Part shown: in pieces, positions 22,829 through 31,198 of the stretch
Numbering within the stretch: the first letter of the stretch is position 1
Layout of the letters: each line of letters starts with the position of its first letter
Source: Acidobacteriota bacterium
Lineage (GTDB): Bacteria; Acidobacteriota; Vicinamibacteria; Vicinamibacterales; UBA8438
Assembly: GCA_026706755.1 (NCBI GenBank)
Contig: JAPOYG010000632.1
Span: 1-33,972 of the forward strand
Direction: 5' to 3'
Length of the DNA stretch: 33,972 nucleotides
Translations under genes and position numbers: made by a program
Notes under the pieces: model-generated
Seen by the model: the letters and a program-made list of their open reading frames with translations, nothing else
Databases searched by the model: none
Told to the model about the DNA's origin: nothing

Positions 22829-24492
22829 TGCCGAAGCGTCTCGCAATCGTCCTCGCGTTCGCCGTTGTCTGCGCCGCGGCGACGGCGTCGGCCCAGACAC
22901 AGTCGGAAGCGGCCGCGGACACGCCCGCCGCGGACGCGGCCGCCGCGGCCTTCTCCCCCGTCACGTGGGAACGCCTTCTGCACGCGGCCGACGAGCCGCA
23001 GAACTGGCTGATGTACTCGGGCACGTTCGACAGCCAGCGGCACAGCCGTCTCGAGCAGGTCCACACCCGCAACGTGGACGAGCTCGAGCTGAAGTGGGCC
23101 TACCAGATCCCCGAGATCGACCGGGCCGAGACGACGCCGCTGGTCGTCGACGGGGTGATGTTCGTCACCGAGGCGCCGAGCAACGTCGTCGCGCTCGACG
23201 CGGCGACCGGGGGGCGGTACTGGCGCTACGAGCACGAGCTGCCGGACGACCTGCGGATCTGCTGCGGGCGCAACAACCGGGGCGTGGCGATCCTGGGCGA
23301 GACGCTCTACATGAGCACCCTCGACGCCCACCTGGTCGCCATCGACGCCCGCACCGGCAACCTCGTCTGGAACCGCGAGGTGGCGGACCACCAGGCGGGC
23401 TACAGCAAGACGGCGGCCCCGCTGATCGTCCGGGACCAGGTGGTCACCGGCATCGCGGGCGGCGAGTACGGCATCCGCGGGTTCCTCGACTCCTACGACG
23501 CGGAGACCGGCGAGCAGGAGTGGCGCGCCTGGACGATTCCGGGACCCGACCACCCCGACAACCGCACCTGGTCCGGGGACTCCTGGCGCACCGGCGGCTC
23601 CCCCACCTGGATCACCGGCTCGTACGACCCGGACCTGGACCTCGTCTACTGGGGCACCGGCAACCCGGGGCCGGACTGGAACGGCGACGTCCGGCTGGGC
23701 GACAACCTCTACGCCGACTCCGCCCTGGCCCTCGACGGCGAGACCGGCGACCTGAAGTGGTACTTCCAGTTCACGCCCCATGACGTGCACGACTGGGACG
23801 CGATCCAGATCCCCATCCTCGGCGACATCATGTACGAGGGCGAGATGCGGAAGGTCATGATGTGGGCCAACCGCAACGCGTTCTACTACACGCTCGACCG
23901 CGAGACCGGAGAGTTCCTCGTCGGCACCCCGTTCGCGGAACAGACGTGGGCGGAGGGGCTGGACGAGAACGGACGCCCCATCCGCGTCCCGAACACGGCG
24001 CCGACCCCGGAGGGCGTCGTCGTCTCCCCGCCGATCGGCGGCGGCACCAACTGGTGGTCGCCAGCGTACAGCCCGCGCACCGGGCTTTTCTACGTCAACG
24101 CCTTCGACGGCGAGCAGGAGTACTTCACCCGCGAGGAGGAGTACGTCGAGGGTGAGACCTACATGGGCGGCGGCGGCAACAACGTCCTGCCGATCGACCA
24201 CTACCAGAGCTACATCCGCGCCCTCGACCCGGCGACCGGCAACCTCCGCTGGGAGTACCCGATCGCGCCGCGGTCGACCTCCGGGCTGCTCTCGACCGAG
24301 GGCGACCTCGTCTTCGGGGGCACGGTCGACGGCTGGTTCTTCGCCCTCGACGCGCTGACCGGCGAGGAGCTGTGGCACATCAACGTCGGCTCGCGCGTCC
24401 ACTCCGGCCCGATGGCCTATGCGGTCGACGGCCGACAGTACGTGGCGGTCGCGGCCGGGAACGTGGTCTTCGCGTTCGGCCTCGACGACTGA
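22828..24492 (+). CDS. PQQ-dependent (quinoprotein) alcohol dehydrogenase
   Basis: A 554-aa periplasmic enzyme with signal peptide (~1-22, ASA-Q) and an eight-bladed PQQ propeller seen as repeated W-motifs (ALDAATGGRYWRY, AIDARTGNLVWN, ALDGETGDLKWYFQ, ALDPATGNLRWEY, ALDALTGEELWH). The vicinal Cys pair is C145-C146 (ICCGRNNRG), typical for this class. The active-site segment TPHDVHDWDA carries D322 and D324; an Asp two residues after the catalytic Asp is the known mark of lanthanide-using members, so the metal may be a lanthanide rather than Ca. It likely oxidises an alcohol or aldehyde and gives electrons to the cytochrome c just upstream. The exact substrate is unknown. Confidence 0.92.
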   Translation: MPKRLAIVLAFAVVCAAATASAQTQSEAAADTPAADAAAAAFSPVTWERLLHAADEPQNWLMYSGTFDSQRHSRLEQVHTRNVDELELKWAYQIPEIDRAETTPLVVDGVMFVTEAPSNVVALDAATGGRYWRYEHELPDDLRICCGRNNRGVAILGETLYMSTLDAHLVAIDARTGNLVWNREVADHQAGYSKTAAPLIVRDQVVTGIAGGEYGIRGFLDSYDAETGEQEWRAWTIPGPDHPDNRTWSGDSWRTGGSPTWITGSYDPDLDLVYWGTGNPGPDWNGDVRLGDNLYADSALALDGETGDLKWYFQFTPHDVHDWDAIQIPILGDIMYEGEMRKVMMWANRNAFYYTLDRETGEFLVGTPFAEQTWAEGLDENGRPIRVPNTAPTPEGVVVSPPIGGGTNWWSPAYSPRTGLFYVNAFDGEQEYFTREEEYVEGETYMGGGGNNVLPIDHYQSYIRALDPATGNLRWEYPIAPRSTSGLLSTEGDLVFGGTVDGWFFALDALTGEELWHINVGSRVHSGPMAYAVDGRQYVAVAAGNVVFAFGLDD

Positions 24493-24586
24493 GCGGCGCC
24501 GAGCCGCACCCTCCCGCCGCGCGGCAGGCGACCCCGGCGGTCACCCGTCGCACGGCGCCGGTATATGGTGGAGGCAGGAGGGTTTC

Positions 24587-25375
24587 ATGAACCGGAATCA
24601 CATGCGTTCCGCCGGCGCCGCAGCACGGCTCGCGGCGGCCGCCGGCCTCGGGGCCGCGGGGTGGCTCGCGGTGGCCGCGGTGCTCGTCCTGGCGGGGGCG
24701 GGCGCCGCTGCGGCCGCCCAGTCCTCCGATGCCGTCGCCCGGGCGGTCGAGGATGCGCTCGACGACGAGCGGGCGTTGCGCCGCCTCGAAGTCTCCGTCG
24801 CCGGCGCGGAGGTGACGCTCTCGGGCTCGCTCCGCAACTTCTGGGAGAAGAGCGAGGCCCTGCGCATCACGTTCGACGTCGAGGGGGTGGAGACCGTCGC
24901 CAGCGAGATCGAGATCCCCGAGCCCGAGGACGACCAGGACCTCGCCAACGAGGTCGGCCGCCAGATCACCCGCTACCCCTTCTACACGATGTGGGACGTC
25001 ATCGACGGCCGGGTCGACAACGGAGTCGTGCGGCTCCGCGGCCTCGTCACGCCGATCCGCGACAAGGCCGGCGAGCTGTTCGAGCGCATCGCCAAGATCC
25101 CCGGCGTGCAGGACATCCAGATGGACATCCGGCCGTTGTCGCCGAGCAGCGGCGATGCGCGGATCCGCTCCATCATCTCCCGCCAGCTCGCCCGGAACAC
25201 GCACTTCGAGCGCTTCGCGCGGATGCGCAACCCGCCGTTCCACATCATCGTGAACAATTCGCTTGCGACGCTCATCGGCTACGTGCAGGGCGAGATCGAG
25301 CGGATGGAGCTGCAGCGGATCGTCGCGCAGACCCCGGGCGTGCTGCGGGTCGACAACCAGTTGCAGACGCGGTAG
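24587..25375 (+). CDS. Secreted protein with BON domains
   Basis: A 262-aa exported protein. The signal segment (~20-47, AAAAQ) is followed by two clear BON-like units (~50-115 and ~120-185; VTLSGSLRNFWEKSEALRI and VRLRGLVTPIRDKAGELFE) and a third, weaker one (~190-262; IIVNNSLATLIGYVQGEIE). BON domains bind phospholipid or envelope components in OsmY- and DolP-like proteins. AGGAGG at 24577-24582 fixes ATG 24587. The 94-bp gap before it contains only a weak TATATG box. It converges on the GH65 gene; a long hairpin separates them. Confidence 0.85.
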   Translation: MNRNHMRSAGAAARLAAAAGLGAAGWLAVAAVLVLAGAGAAAAAQSSDAVARAVEDALDDERALRRLEVSVAGAEVTLSGSLRNFWEKSEALRITFDVEGVETVASEIEIPEPEDDQDLANEVGRQITRYPFYTMWDVIDGRVDNGVVRLRGLVTPIRDKAGELFERIAKIPGVQDIQMDIRPLSPSSGDARIRSIISRQLARNTHFERFARMRNPPFHIIVNNSLATLIGYVQGEIERMELQRIVAQTPGVLRVDNQLQTR

Positions 25376-25391
25376 GCGGAAGGCCTCGCCC

Positions 25392-25441
25392 CCTCGGCTG
25401 CGGCGCGGGGCCGGCGGGCAGGCGCCGCGTCCGCCCCGAGG
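25392..25441. terminator. Long hairpin between convergent genes
   Basis: CCTCGG (25392-25397) pairs with CCGAGG (25436-25441), and GCGGCG (25400-25405) with CGCCGC (25423-25428). The stem sits between the stops of the BON-domain gene and the GH65 gene and could end transcription from both sides. There is no T-run. Confidence 0.4.
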
Positions 25442-27832
25442 TCAGCCGGCAGCGGCCGGGTCGCGGTTCCGGTCGGGCGCCGGGGCGGCCTGCGGCGCGG
25501 CGACCGCCCGCGTCACGGGCGCTTCGGGCCGGAGCTCGACGATCTCGCCTTCGTGCCCGACGGTCAGGGGGCGCGTGCCCTTCAGAAGATAGGTGGCGCG
25601 CTCCGGCGTCAGGTCGATCTCGAGGCGCTGCCCGCGGATCTCGAGCGGAAAGCGCAGCCCGCCGAGCTCCGGGGGCACGCGGGGCGCGAAGGTGATCCGT
25701 CCTCCGTTGTCGCGCATTCCGGCGAACCCGTAGATCAGCGTCATCCAGAATCCGCCCATCGACGCGATGTGGCACCCGTCGTGGACGTTGCCCGCCACGT
25801 CCGCGAGGTCCATGAATCCGGCGTCGATCGAGTACGTGAACGCCTTCTCCATCTCGCCCACCTCGGCCGCCACGATGCTCTCGATGGAGCACGAGAGCGA
25901 CGAGTCGCGCGTCGTCAGCCGGTCGTAGTAGACGAAATTCCGCCGCTTCTGGGTCAGCGAGAACTGATGACCGAGGAGGAACATCGCGAGGACGACGTCG
26001 GCCTGCTTGACGACCCGGTGCCGGTAGATGACGAGGGGGTGGTAGTGCAGCAGCAGCGGGTAGCGGTCGGCCGGCGTGTTGTCGAAGTCCCACTCCTCCT
26101 TGTCGGTGAAGGCGTCGTCCTGCAGGTGCACGCCGCTGCGGTCGTCGTAGGGCAGGAACATCCGGTCCGCCGCGCGCCGCCATTCGTCGATCTCGGCCGG
26201 GTCGAGCCGGGTCTCCCGCACGAGCACCGCGAAGCGGCGCGGGTCCGCATCGCGTAGCGCGCCGATCGTCTCCGCCGCGTACCACAGCCCCTCGCGCGCC
26301 ATCAGGTTCGTGTAGAGGTTGTTGTTGACGACCGTGTTGTACTCGTCGGGACCGGTGACGCCGTTGATGCGGAACCGGCCGTCGCGGCGATCGAAGAAGC
26401 CGAGATCGACCCACAGCCGGGCCGTCTCGATGAGGAGCTCGGCCCCCACCGCGCGAAGGAACTCGTCGTCGCCGGTCACGTCGACGTACTTGCGCAGGGC
26501 GTAGACGATGTCGGCGTTGATGTGGTACTGCGCCGTCCCCGCCGCGTAGTAGGCCGAGGCCTCGGTGCCGTTGATCGTGCGCCACGGGAAGAGCGCGCCC
26601 TTCTGATTGACCTCCCGCGCGCGCTGCCGCGCCAGGTCGAGATTGGCGTGGCGCAGCCGCAGCAGGTTCTGCGCGATGCGCGGCTTCGTGTAGGTGAGGA
26701 AGGGCAGGACGTAGATCTCCGTGTCCCAGAAGTAGTGCCCCTCGTACCCGGGGCCGGTGAGACCCTTGGCCGGCACCCCGACGCCCTCCGCGCGCGCCGT
26801 CGCCTGGCACATCTGAAAGAGATTGAAGCGGATCACCTGCTGCCAGCGCCGCCGCCCGGACTGCACGACGTCGCTGCGATGCCAGAAGTCGTCGAGGAAG
26901 CGCCGCTGCGTGTCGAGCAGCTCCTGGAAGCCGTGGCGGACGGCCCGATCGAGGACGCGTTCCGCCCGCTGGCAGAGCTCGCCGACCTGCGGCCGCCGCG
27001 ACGAGTGGTAGGTGATGTACTTGACGAGGCGGATCGGGACGCCGACCTGTCCGTCGATCGAGAAGACGACGCGCCCCCGGGGACCCTCCGCCTGCGCCTC
27101 TCCGGAATGCGGACACTCGGTCTGCACCTCGTGGTCGATGGCGCACGAGAGCGTCATGCCGCTCGAGCGGGCGGAGTAGCCGAGCACCACCCGGAGGTCG
27201 GCGGCCCGGCTGACGTGGCACGCCAGCACCTCGCACCCGAGCTGCCGGGAGCGGGGGTCGCCGGTCGGCGGGGATGCCCGCTGGCTGTCGGCCACCTCCG
27301 AGACGATGACGACGGGGGCGTCGTTGGCGAGCAGCGTGACCTCGTAGGCGATCGCCGCGAGGTGACGGTGCTCGAGCGAGACGAGGCGCCGGGAGCTGAT
27401 GGCGACCCGCTGCCCGGACGAGTGCGCCCAGATCAGGGTGCGGTCGAGGGTGCCGGCCCGCATGTCGAGGGCCCGCTCGAACCCTTCCAGCGTCGCCGTC
27501 GGCAGGTGGAACGGCTCGTCGTCGACATACAGGCGAATGACCTTCGCGTCCGGCAGGTCGACGATGGTCTGCCCCTGCTTGGCGAAGCCGTACGCCTCCT
27601 CCCCGTACACGATCGGCCACGTCTCGTGAAAGCCGTTCAGGTACGTCCCGCTGTGCTCGACGGGAATGCCCTCGTCGCACGTGCCGCGCATGCCGAGGTA
27701 GCCGTTGGCGGTCGCGAAGAGCGCTTCGGCGGCGGCGAGGCGCTCTTCGTCGAAGCGCGTCTCGACCAGGCGCCACTCGTCGACGGGATAGATGTCCTCG
27801 GGCGGCTCGATGCGGGGGGCGCGCCGGGCCAT
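25442..27832 (-). CDS. Glycoside hydrolase family 65 disaccharide phosphorylase
   Basis: A 796-aa enzyme of the maltose/trehalose/kojibiose phosphorylase family, which splits an alpha-glucoside with phosphate to give beta-glucose 1-phosphate. The N-terminal beta-sandwich (~20-270) leads to the (alpha/alpha)6 barrel with YFWDTEIYVLPF, the catalytic acid in GVTGPDEYNTVVNNN (E497), and GFWMTLIYGFAG, then a short C-terminal beta-domain. The length is normal. Its ATG overlaps the stop of the upstream HAD gene by one base (TGATG), so the two are translated together. Which disaccharide is used cannot be decided from sequence alone; trehalose and maltose are the most common. Confidence 0.93.
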   Translation of the reverse strand: MARRAPRIEPPEDIYPVDEWRLVETRFDEERLAAAEALFATANGYLGMRGTCDEGIPVEHSGTYLNGFHETWPIVYGEEAYGFAKQGQTIVDLPDAKVIRLYVDDEPFHLPTATLEGFERALDMRAGTLDRTLIWAHSSGQRVAISSRRLVSLEHRHLAAIAYEVTLLANDAPVVIVSEVADSQRASPPTGDPRSRQLGCEVLACHVSRAADLRVVLGYSARSSGMTLSCAIDHEVQTECPHSGEAQAEGPRGRVVFSIDGQVGVPIRLVKYITYHSSRRPQVGELCQRAERVLDRAVRHGFQELLDTQRRFLDDFWHRSDVVQSGRRRWQQVIRFNLFQMCQATARAEGVGVPAKGLTGPGYEGHYFWDTEIYVLPFLTYTKPRIAQNLLRLRHANLDLARQRAREVNQKGALFPWRTINGTEASAYYAAGTAQYHINADIVYALRKYVDVTGDDEFLRAVGAELLIETARLWVDLGFFDRRDGRFRINGVTGPDEYNTVVNNNLYTNLMAREGLWYAAETIGALRDADPRRFAVLVRETRLDPAEIDEWRRAADRMFLPYDDRSGVHLQDDAFTDKEEWDFDNTPADRYPLLLHYHPLVIYRHRVVKQADVVLAMFLLGHQFSLTQKRRNFVYYDRLTTRDSSLSCSIESIVAAEVGEMEKAFTYSIDAGFMDLADVAGNVHDGCHIASMGGFWMTLIYGFAGMRDNGGRITFAPRVPPELGGLRFPLEIRGQRLEIDLTPERATYLLKGTRPLTVGHEGEIVELRPEAPVTRAVAAPQAAPAPDRNRDPAAAG

Positions 27833-28617
27833 CAGCGTTCCGCCCCGCCCGCCGCCCGCGGTCCGGACGGGGCGGCCTCCTGCCCCAGCGTGTCGCCGAG
27901 ATCGGTCACGACGACGTCGGCGCCGGCCTGCGCCAGCGCCTCGGCGCTGCCGGTGCGATCGATGGCGACGACGAGGGCGAACCCACCGGCGCGCCCAGCC
28001 TCGACGCCCGCAATCGCGTCCTCGACGACGGCGCTCCGGGCCGGCGCCGCCCCGAGCGAGCGCGCGGCGTGCAGGAAGGTGTCGGGGGCCGGTTTGCCGG
28101 GGAGGCCTCGCTCGTCCGCCACCACCCCGTCGACCCGCACCCCGAACAGCTCGCTCAGGCCGGCCGCGGCGAGTATCGCCTCACAGGTCCGGCTCGACGA
28201 CACGACGCCCGTGCGGATCCCGTGCGCCAGCAGGTGCCGGACCACGGCCACGGAGCCCGGGTAGGCGTCGACGCCCTCCGAGGCGAGAAGGTCGCTGAAG
28301 AGGCCCTGCTTGCGGTTGCCCAGTCCGCAGACCGTTTCCCGGTCCGGCGGATCGTCGGGCGAGCCGTCCGGCAGCTCGATGCGCCGGGCGGCCAGGAAAC
28401 CGCGCACGCCGTCGTAGCGTGGCAGGCCGTCCACGTGGAGCGCATAGTCGCGAGGCAGCTCGAAGGGCGTGGGAATCTCGCCCGACCGGCTCGCCCGCAC
28501 GGTCAGGAAGTCGTCGAACATCCGCTTCCAGGCCCGGGCGTGCAGCGCGGCCGTCGCGGTCAGCACGCCGTCGAGGTCGAAGAGGACCGCTTCGTACGTC
28601 TTCCAGTCAATCACCAT
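27832..28617 (-). CDS. HAD phosphatase/mutase of the beta-phosphoglucomutase family
   Basis: A 261-aa cytosolic HAD protein. The nucleophile loop is FDLDGVLTAT (D14, with D16 as acid/base), as in beta-phosphoglucomutase, then a cap domain and TGVVSSS (motif II Ser), and GKPAPDTFLHA (motif III Lys) with VVEDAIAGVEAG (motif IV). It fits conversion of beta-glucose 1-phosphate, the product of the adjacent GH65 phosphorylase, to glucose 6-phosphate. The cap is longer than in lactococcal pgmB, so a phosphatase role remains possible. It is the first gene of the pair. The 28618-28811 gap before msrA holds repeat elements. Confidence 0.85.
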   Translation of the reverse strand: MVIDWKTYEAVLFDLDGVLTATAALHARAWKRMFDDFLTVRASRSGEIPTPFELPRDYALHVDGLPRYDGVRGFLAARRIELPDGSPDDPPDRETVCGLGNRKQGLFSDLLASEGVDAYPGSVAVVRHLLAHGIRTGVVSSSRTCEAILAAAGLSELFGVRVDGVVADERGLPGKPAPDTFLHAARSLGAAPARSAVVEDAIAGVEAGRAGGFALVVAIDRTGSAEALAQAGADVVVTDLGDTLGQEAAPSGPRAAGGAER

Positions 28618-28687
28618 GAGCCGCCGCGGGACGTTCCGCCGTTCATCCTATCGGCGGCAGGGCCCGGTTTCCGGAAGCCCGGCCCGC

Positions 28688-28812
28688 CCGGCGCAGGCTC
28701 CCCGCCCGCCATTCGTCGCCGCGACCGCAAGGTCGCGCTGCGGCCGCCGCCTGGCGCCCAACCAGCCCTCCGGGAGTCGTCGCCGTTCTACGGCGCAGAC
28801 TCCTCGCCCGCC
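28688..28812 (-). repeat. Structured dispersed repeat, copy D, after msrA
   Basis: The exact core CTACGGCGCAGACTCC is at 28788-28803, eight bases past the msrA stop. GGAGTC...GACTCC (28773-28778 and 28798-28803) with an inner CGCCG/CGGCG stem folds around it. A second, diverged core copy starts at 28688 (CGGCGCAGGCTCCCCGCCCGCC-like, positions 28688-28709, matching 28791-28812 with two changes). Between them a perfect stem CGCGACC-GCAA-GGTCGCG (28720-28737) has a GNRA loop, parallel to the hairpin that opens the repeat units at 13959 and 14035. Confidence 0.85.
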
Positions 28813-29465
28813 TACCCGGCGGCGACCCCGACCGGGCAGCGCACGCCGGTGCCCCCCAGTCCGCAGTAGCCGCCGGGGTTCTTGGCGAGGTACTGCTGGT
28901 GATAGGCCTCGGCATAGTAGAAGGGAGGCTCGGGACCGACGGTCGTGGTGATGGGCTCGTAGCCCGCCGCCGTCAGGCCTGGCTGGTAGGCGTCGCGCGA
29001 GGCCGCCGCCGCTCGCCGCCCGCCCTCGTCGGAGGCGAGGATCACGGAGCGGTACTGGGTCCCGACGTCGTTCCCCTGGCGCATGCCCTGGGTGGGATCG
29101 TGGCTCTCCCAGAACAGCGCAAGCAGCTCGTCGAAGCTGACCGCAGCCGGGTCGTAGACGACCAGCACGACCTCGGCGTGACCCGTCCCGCCGCTGCACA
29201 CCTCCTGGTAGGTGGGGTGGGGCGTCACGCCGCCCGCGTACCCGACTGCCGTGGTGTAGACGCCGCCCCGCTGCCAGAACACCCGCTCCGCGCCCCAGAA
29301 GCAGCCCAGCCCGAAGACCGCGCGGCGGGTGCCCTCCGGGAAGGGCGGGACGATCGGCCGGCCGTGCACGTGGTGCGCGGTCGGAACCGGCATCGGCTCG
29401 TCGCGCCCCGGCAGCGCCTCCGCGGCGCTCGGCAGCCGCAGACTGGCGGGATTGGCGAACAGCAT
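28812..29465 (-). CDS. msrA: Peptide-methionine (S)-S-oxide reductase
   Basis: A 217-aa enzyme repairing oxidised methionine. The catalytic motif GCFWGAE carries C55; [34 protein letters not shown] and [18 protein letters not shown] follow in the standard order. Two C-terminal Cys (C201, C210) can act as resolving residues for thioredoxin. An N-terminal extension of ~40 residues precedes the usual domain and lacks a signal peptide; ATG is supported by GGAGG six bases upstream. It is divergent from modA with a 252-bp gap. Confidence 0.96.
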   Translation of the reverse strand: MLFANPASLRLPSAAEALPGRDEPMPVPTAHHVHGRPIVPPFPEGTRRAVFGLGCFWGAERVFWQRGGVYTTAVGYAGGVTPHPTYQEVCSGGTGHAEVVLVVYDPAAVSFDELLALFWESHDPTQGMRQGNDVGTQYRSVILASDEGGRRAAAASRDAYQPGLTAAGYEPITTTVGPEPPFYYAEAYHQQYLAKNPGGYCGLGGTGVRCPVGVAAG

Positions 29466-29663
29466 CGATCACCTCCGGAGTCGCGGCGCGCCCGACGCCT
29501 GCGCCGCGGAACGTGCGCTGCAGGATGTCGCCCCGCGCAGAGTGCCAACTCACCCAGGAGGGCACGCTGGCACATGCCCCTCCGCAGAGCATAGTGAACG
29601 GCAGCGGCAGGCGCCACCCGACGGTCGGGCGCAGGGTCCGCGGAGCATGGTGGTCGCGGCCGA

Positions 29664-29714
29664 AATCGTGTGGAATCGTTTGCTCAATCGTTCGAAATGC
29701 TATTGAATCAAACG
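29664..29714 (+). promoter_or_regulatory. AT-rich promoter/operator of the mod operon
   Basis: In this otherwise GC-rich window, 29664-29714 is AT-rich. AATCGT occurs at 29664, 29674 and 29686, spaced by 10 and 12 bp. CGTTTGCTCAAT (29677-29688) faces ATTGAATCAAACG (29702-29714), an inverted repeat with one extra base, centred on a TTCGAA. TATTGA (29701-29706) could be a -10 box, placing the mRNA start within a few bases of ATG 29718. A ModE-like regulator site is possible, but the sequence is not the E. coli ModE consensus. The remainder of 29466-29663 shows no gene, only a CCCGA/TCGGG hairpin near 29616-29628. Confidence 0.5.
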
Positions 29715-29717
29715 TCC

Positions 29718-30545
29718 ATGTCGAAGCGGCTCCCTGCACGGGGCACGAGGTTCCTCCTTCTGCTCGCCCTCGGCGGCGCGGCGGCTCCCGGCTGCGGGGG
29801 TGATGCCGGAGCCGGCACCGCCGCCGGCGGGCGGCCGACGCTCCTGGTCTCGGCCGCCGCGAGCCTGTCCGAGGCGATCGCCGGGGTCACCGAGCGGTAC
29901 GCGGACGAGCAGGACGTCCGAGTACGGTTGAACGTCGCGGGCTCGCAGATGCTCGCGGCACAGATCATCGAGGGGGCGCCCGTCGACGTCTTCATCAGCG
30001 CCGACGTGCTGCAGATGGACCGCGCGGCGGCGGCGGGCCGCATCGACGCGACACGGCGGGTGGACCTGCTCTCGAACCAGCTCGTGGTCGTCGTCCCGTC
30101 CGACCGGGCCGGGACCGTGGCGGCGCCGCGCGACCTGGCGAGCGCGTCCGTCGCGCGCATCGCCCTCGGAGACCCGGAGGCGGTGCCGGCCGGCGTCTAT
30201 GCCCGGCGCTACCTGGAATCCGAGGGGCTGTGGGATTCTCTCGCGCCGCGCATCGTGCCCGCCAGCAGCGTGCGGTCGGCCCTGCGCGCCGTCGAGGCGG
30301 GGACGGTCGACGCCGGGATCGTCTATCGCACGGACGCGGCGAGCTCCCGGAGCACGGAGGTCGCGTTCGCCGTGCCGCCGGAGGCGGGGCCCGCCATCGT
30401 CTACCCCGCGGCCGTCGTCCGGGGTGCGCCGGACCCCGTCCGCGCGGCGCGCTTCCTGGAGCACCTGCAGAGCGGCGCGGCGCGGCGCCGCTTCGAGGCG
30501 GCGGGCTTCATCGCCCTGCCGCGCGCCGCGGAGGGCGGCTCGTGA
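29718..30545 (+). CDS. modA: Molybdate ABC transporter, substrate-binding lipoprotein
   Basis: A 275-aa protein with a lipoprotein signal (AAPGC, C26) and a periplasmic binding fold. LLVSAAASLSEAI, VRLNVAGSQMLAAQIIEGAPVDVFISAD, VDLLSNQLVVVVP and VEAGTVDAGIVYRTDA are typical of ModA, which binds molybdate or tungstate. ATG 29718 is chosen because in-frame sequence upstream is the promoter and the signal peptide starts there. The stop overlaps modB (GTGA). Oxyanion preference cannot be read from the sequence. Confidence 0.93.
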   Translation: MSKRLPARGTRFLLLLALGGAAAPGCGGDAGAGTAAGGRPTLLVSAAASLSEAIAGVTERYADEQDVRVRLNVAGSQMLAAQIIEGAPVDVFISADVLQMDRAAAAGRIDATRRVDLLSNQLVVVVPSDRAGTVAAPRDLASASVARIALGDPEAVPAGVYARRYLESEGLWDSLAPRIVPASSVRSALRAVEAGTVDAGIVYRTDAASSRSTEVAFAVPPEAGPAIVYPAAVVRGAPDPVRAARFLEHLQSGAARRRFEAAGFIALPRAAEGGS

Positions 30546-31198
30546 CGGCCGAGCTGGTGCAGGTGACCGCGTTCACCGTCCTGATGGCCGCCGTCGCCAC
30601 CCTCGTCATGCTGCCGCCGGGCGTCGCCGTGGCGTGGCTTCTCGCGCGGCGCGAGTTTCCGGGACGCACGATCCTGGAGACCGTCGTCTCGCTGCCCCTG
30701 GTGGTCCCGCCGGTGGCGACCGGACTCATCCTGCTGAAGCTCTTCGGACGCCGGGGGCCGCTCGGGGCCGTGCTCGAGCCGCTGGGCATCGACATCGTCT
30801 TCACCTGGCGCGCGGTGGTGGTCGCGATGGCGGTCATGGGGATCCCGCTCCTCGTGCGGGCGGCGCGGGCCGGGTTCGAGCAGGCCGACCGGCGCTACGA
30901 GGCGATCGCAGCCACCCTCGGCGCGCGGCCGTGGCGCGTCTTCTGGACCGTCAGCCTCCCGCTCGCCCGGCGCGGCGTGCTGGCCGGGACGGTCCTGGGC
31001 TTCTCGCGGGCCATCGGCGAGTTCGGCGCGACCATCATGCTGGCCGGCGCCCTGCCCGGCGCGCGCACGCTCTCGGTCGCCATCTACCGCAACGCGGAGC
31101 TCGGCCGGGACGCGGCGGCGATGACGCTGATCGCGGCCGCCGTCACCATCGGCTTCGCGGCCGTCTACCTCTCGAACCGGCTCGGGACCGCGTCGTGA
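30542..31198 (+). CDS. modB: Molybdate ABC transporter, permease
   Basis: A 218-aa inner-membrane protein with five or six helices. The EAA loop that docks on the ATPase is EAIAATLGARPWRVFWTVSLPLARRGVLAGTVLGFSRAIGEFGATIMLAG, with ModB's characteristic SRAIGEFGA. Starts with GTG overlapping the modA stop and ends overlapping the modC start (GTGA), so the three genes form a tight operon. Confidence 0.94.
   Translation: MTAELVQVTAFTVLMAAVATLVMLPPGVAVAWLLARREFPGRTILETVVSLPLVVPPVATGLILLKLFGRRGPLGAVLEPLGIDIVFTWRAVVVAMAVMGIPLLVRAARAGFEQADRRYEAIAATLGARPWRVFWTVSLPLARRGVLAGTVLGFSRAIGEFGATIMLAGALPGARTLSVAIYRNAELGRDAAAMTLIAAAVTIGFAAVYLSNRLGTAS

Noticed and set aside
29466-29663. Molybdenum-cofactor riboswitch upstream of modA
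   Set aside because: Hairpins are present, but I could not recognise the conserved Moco motif, and the promoter appears to start transcription downstream of this stretch.
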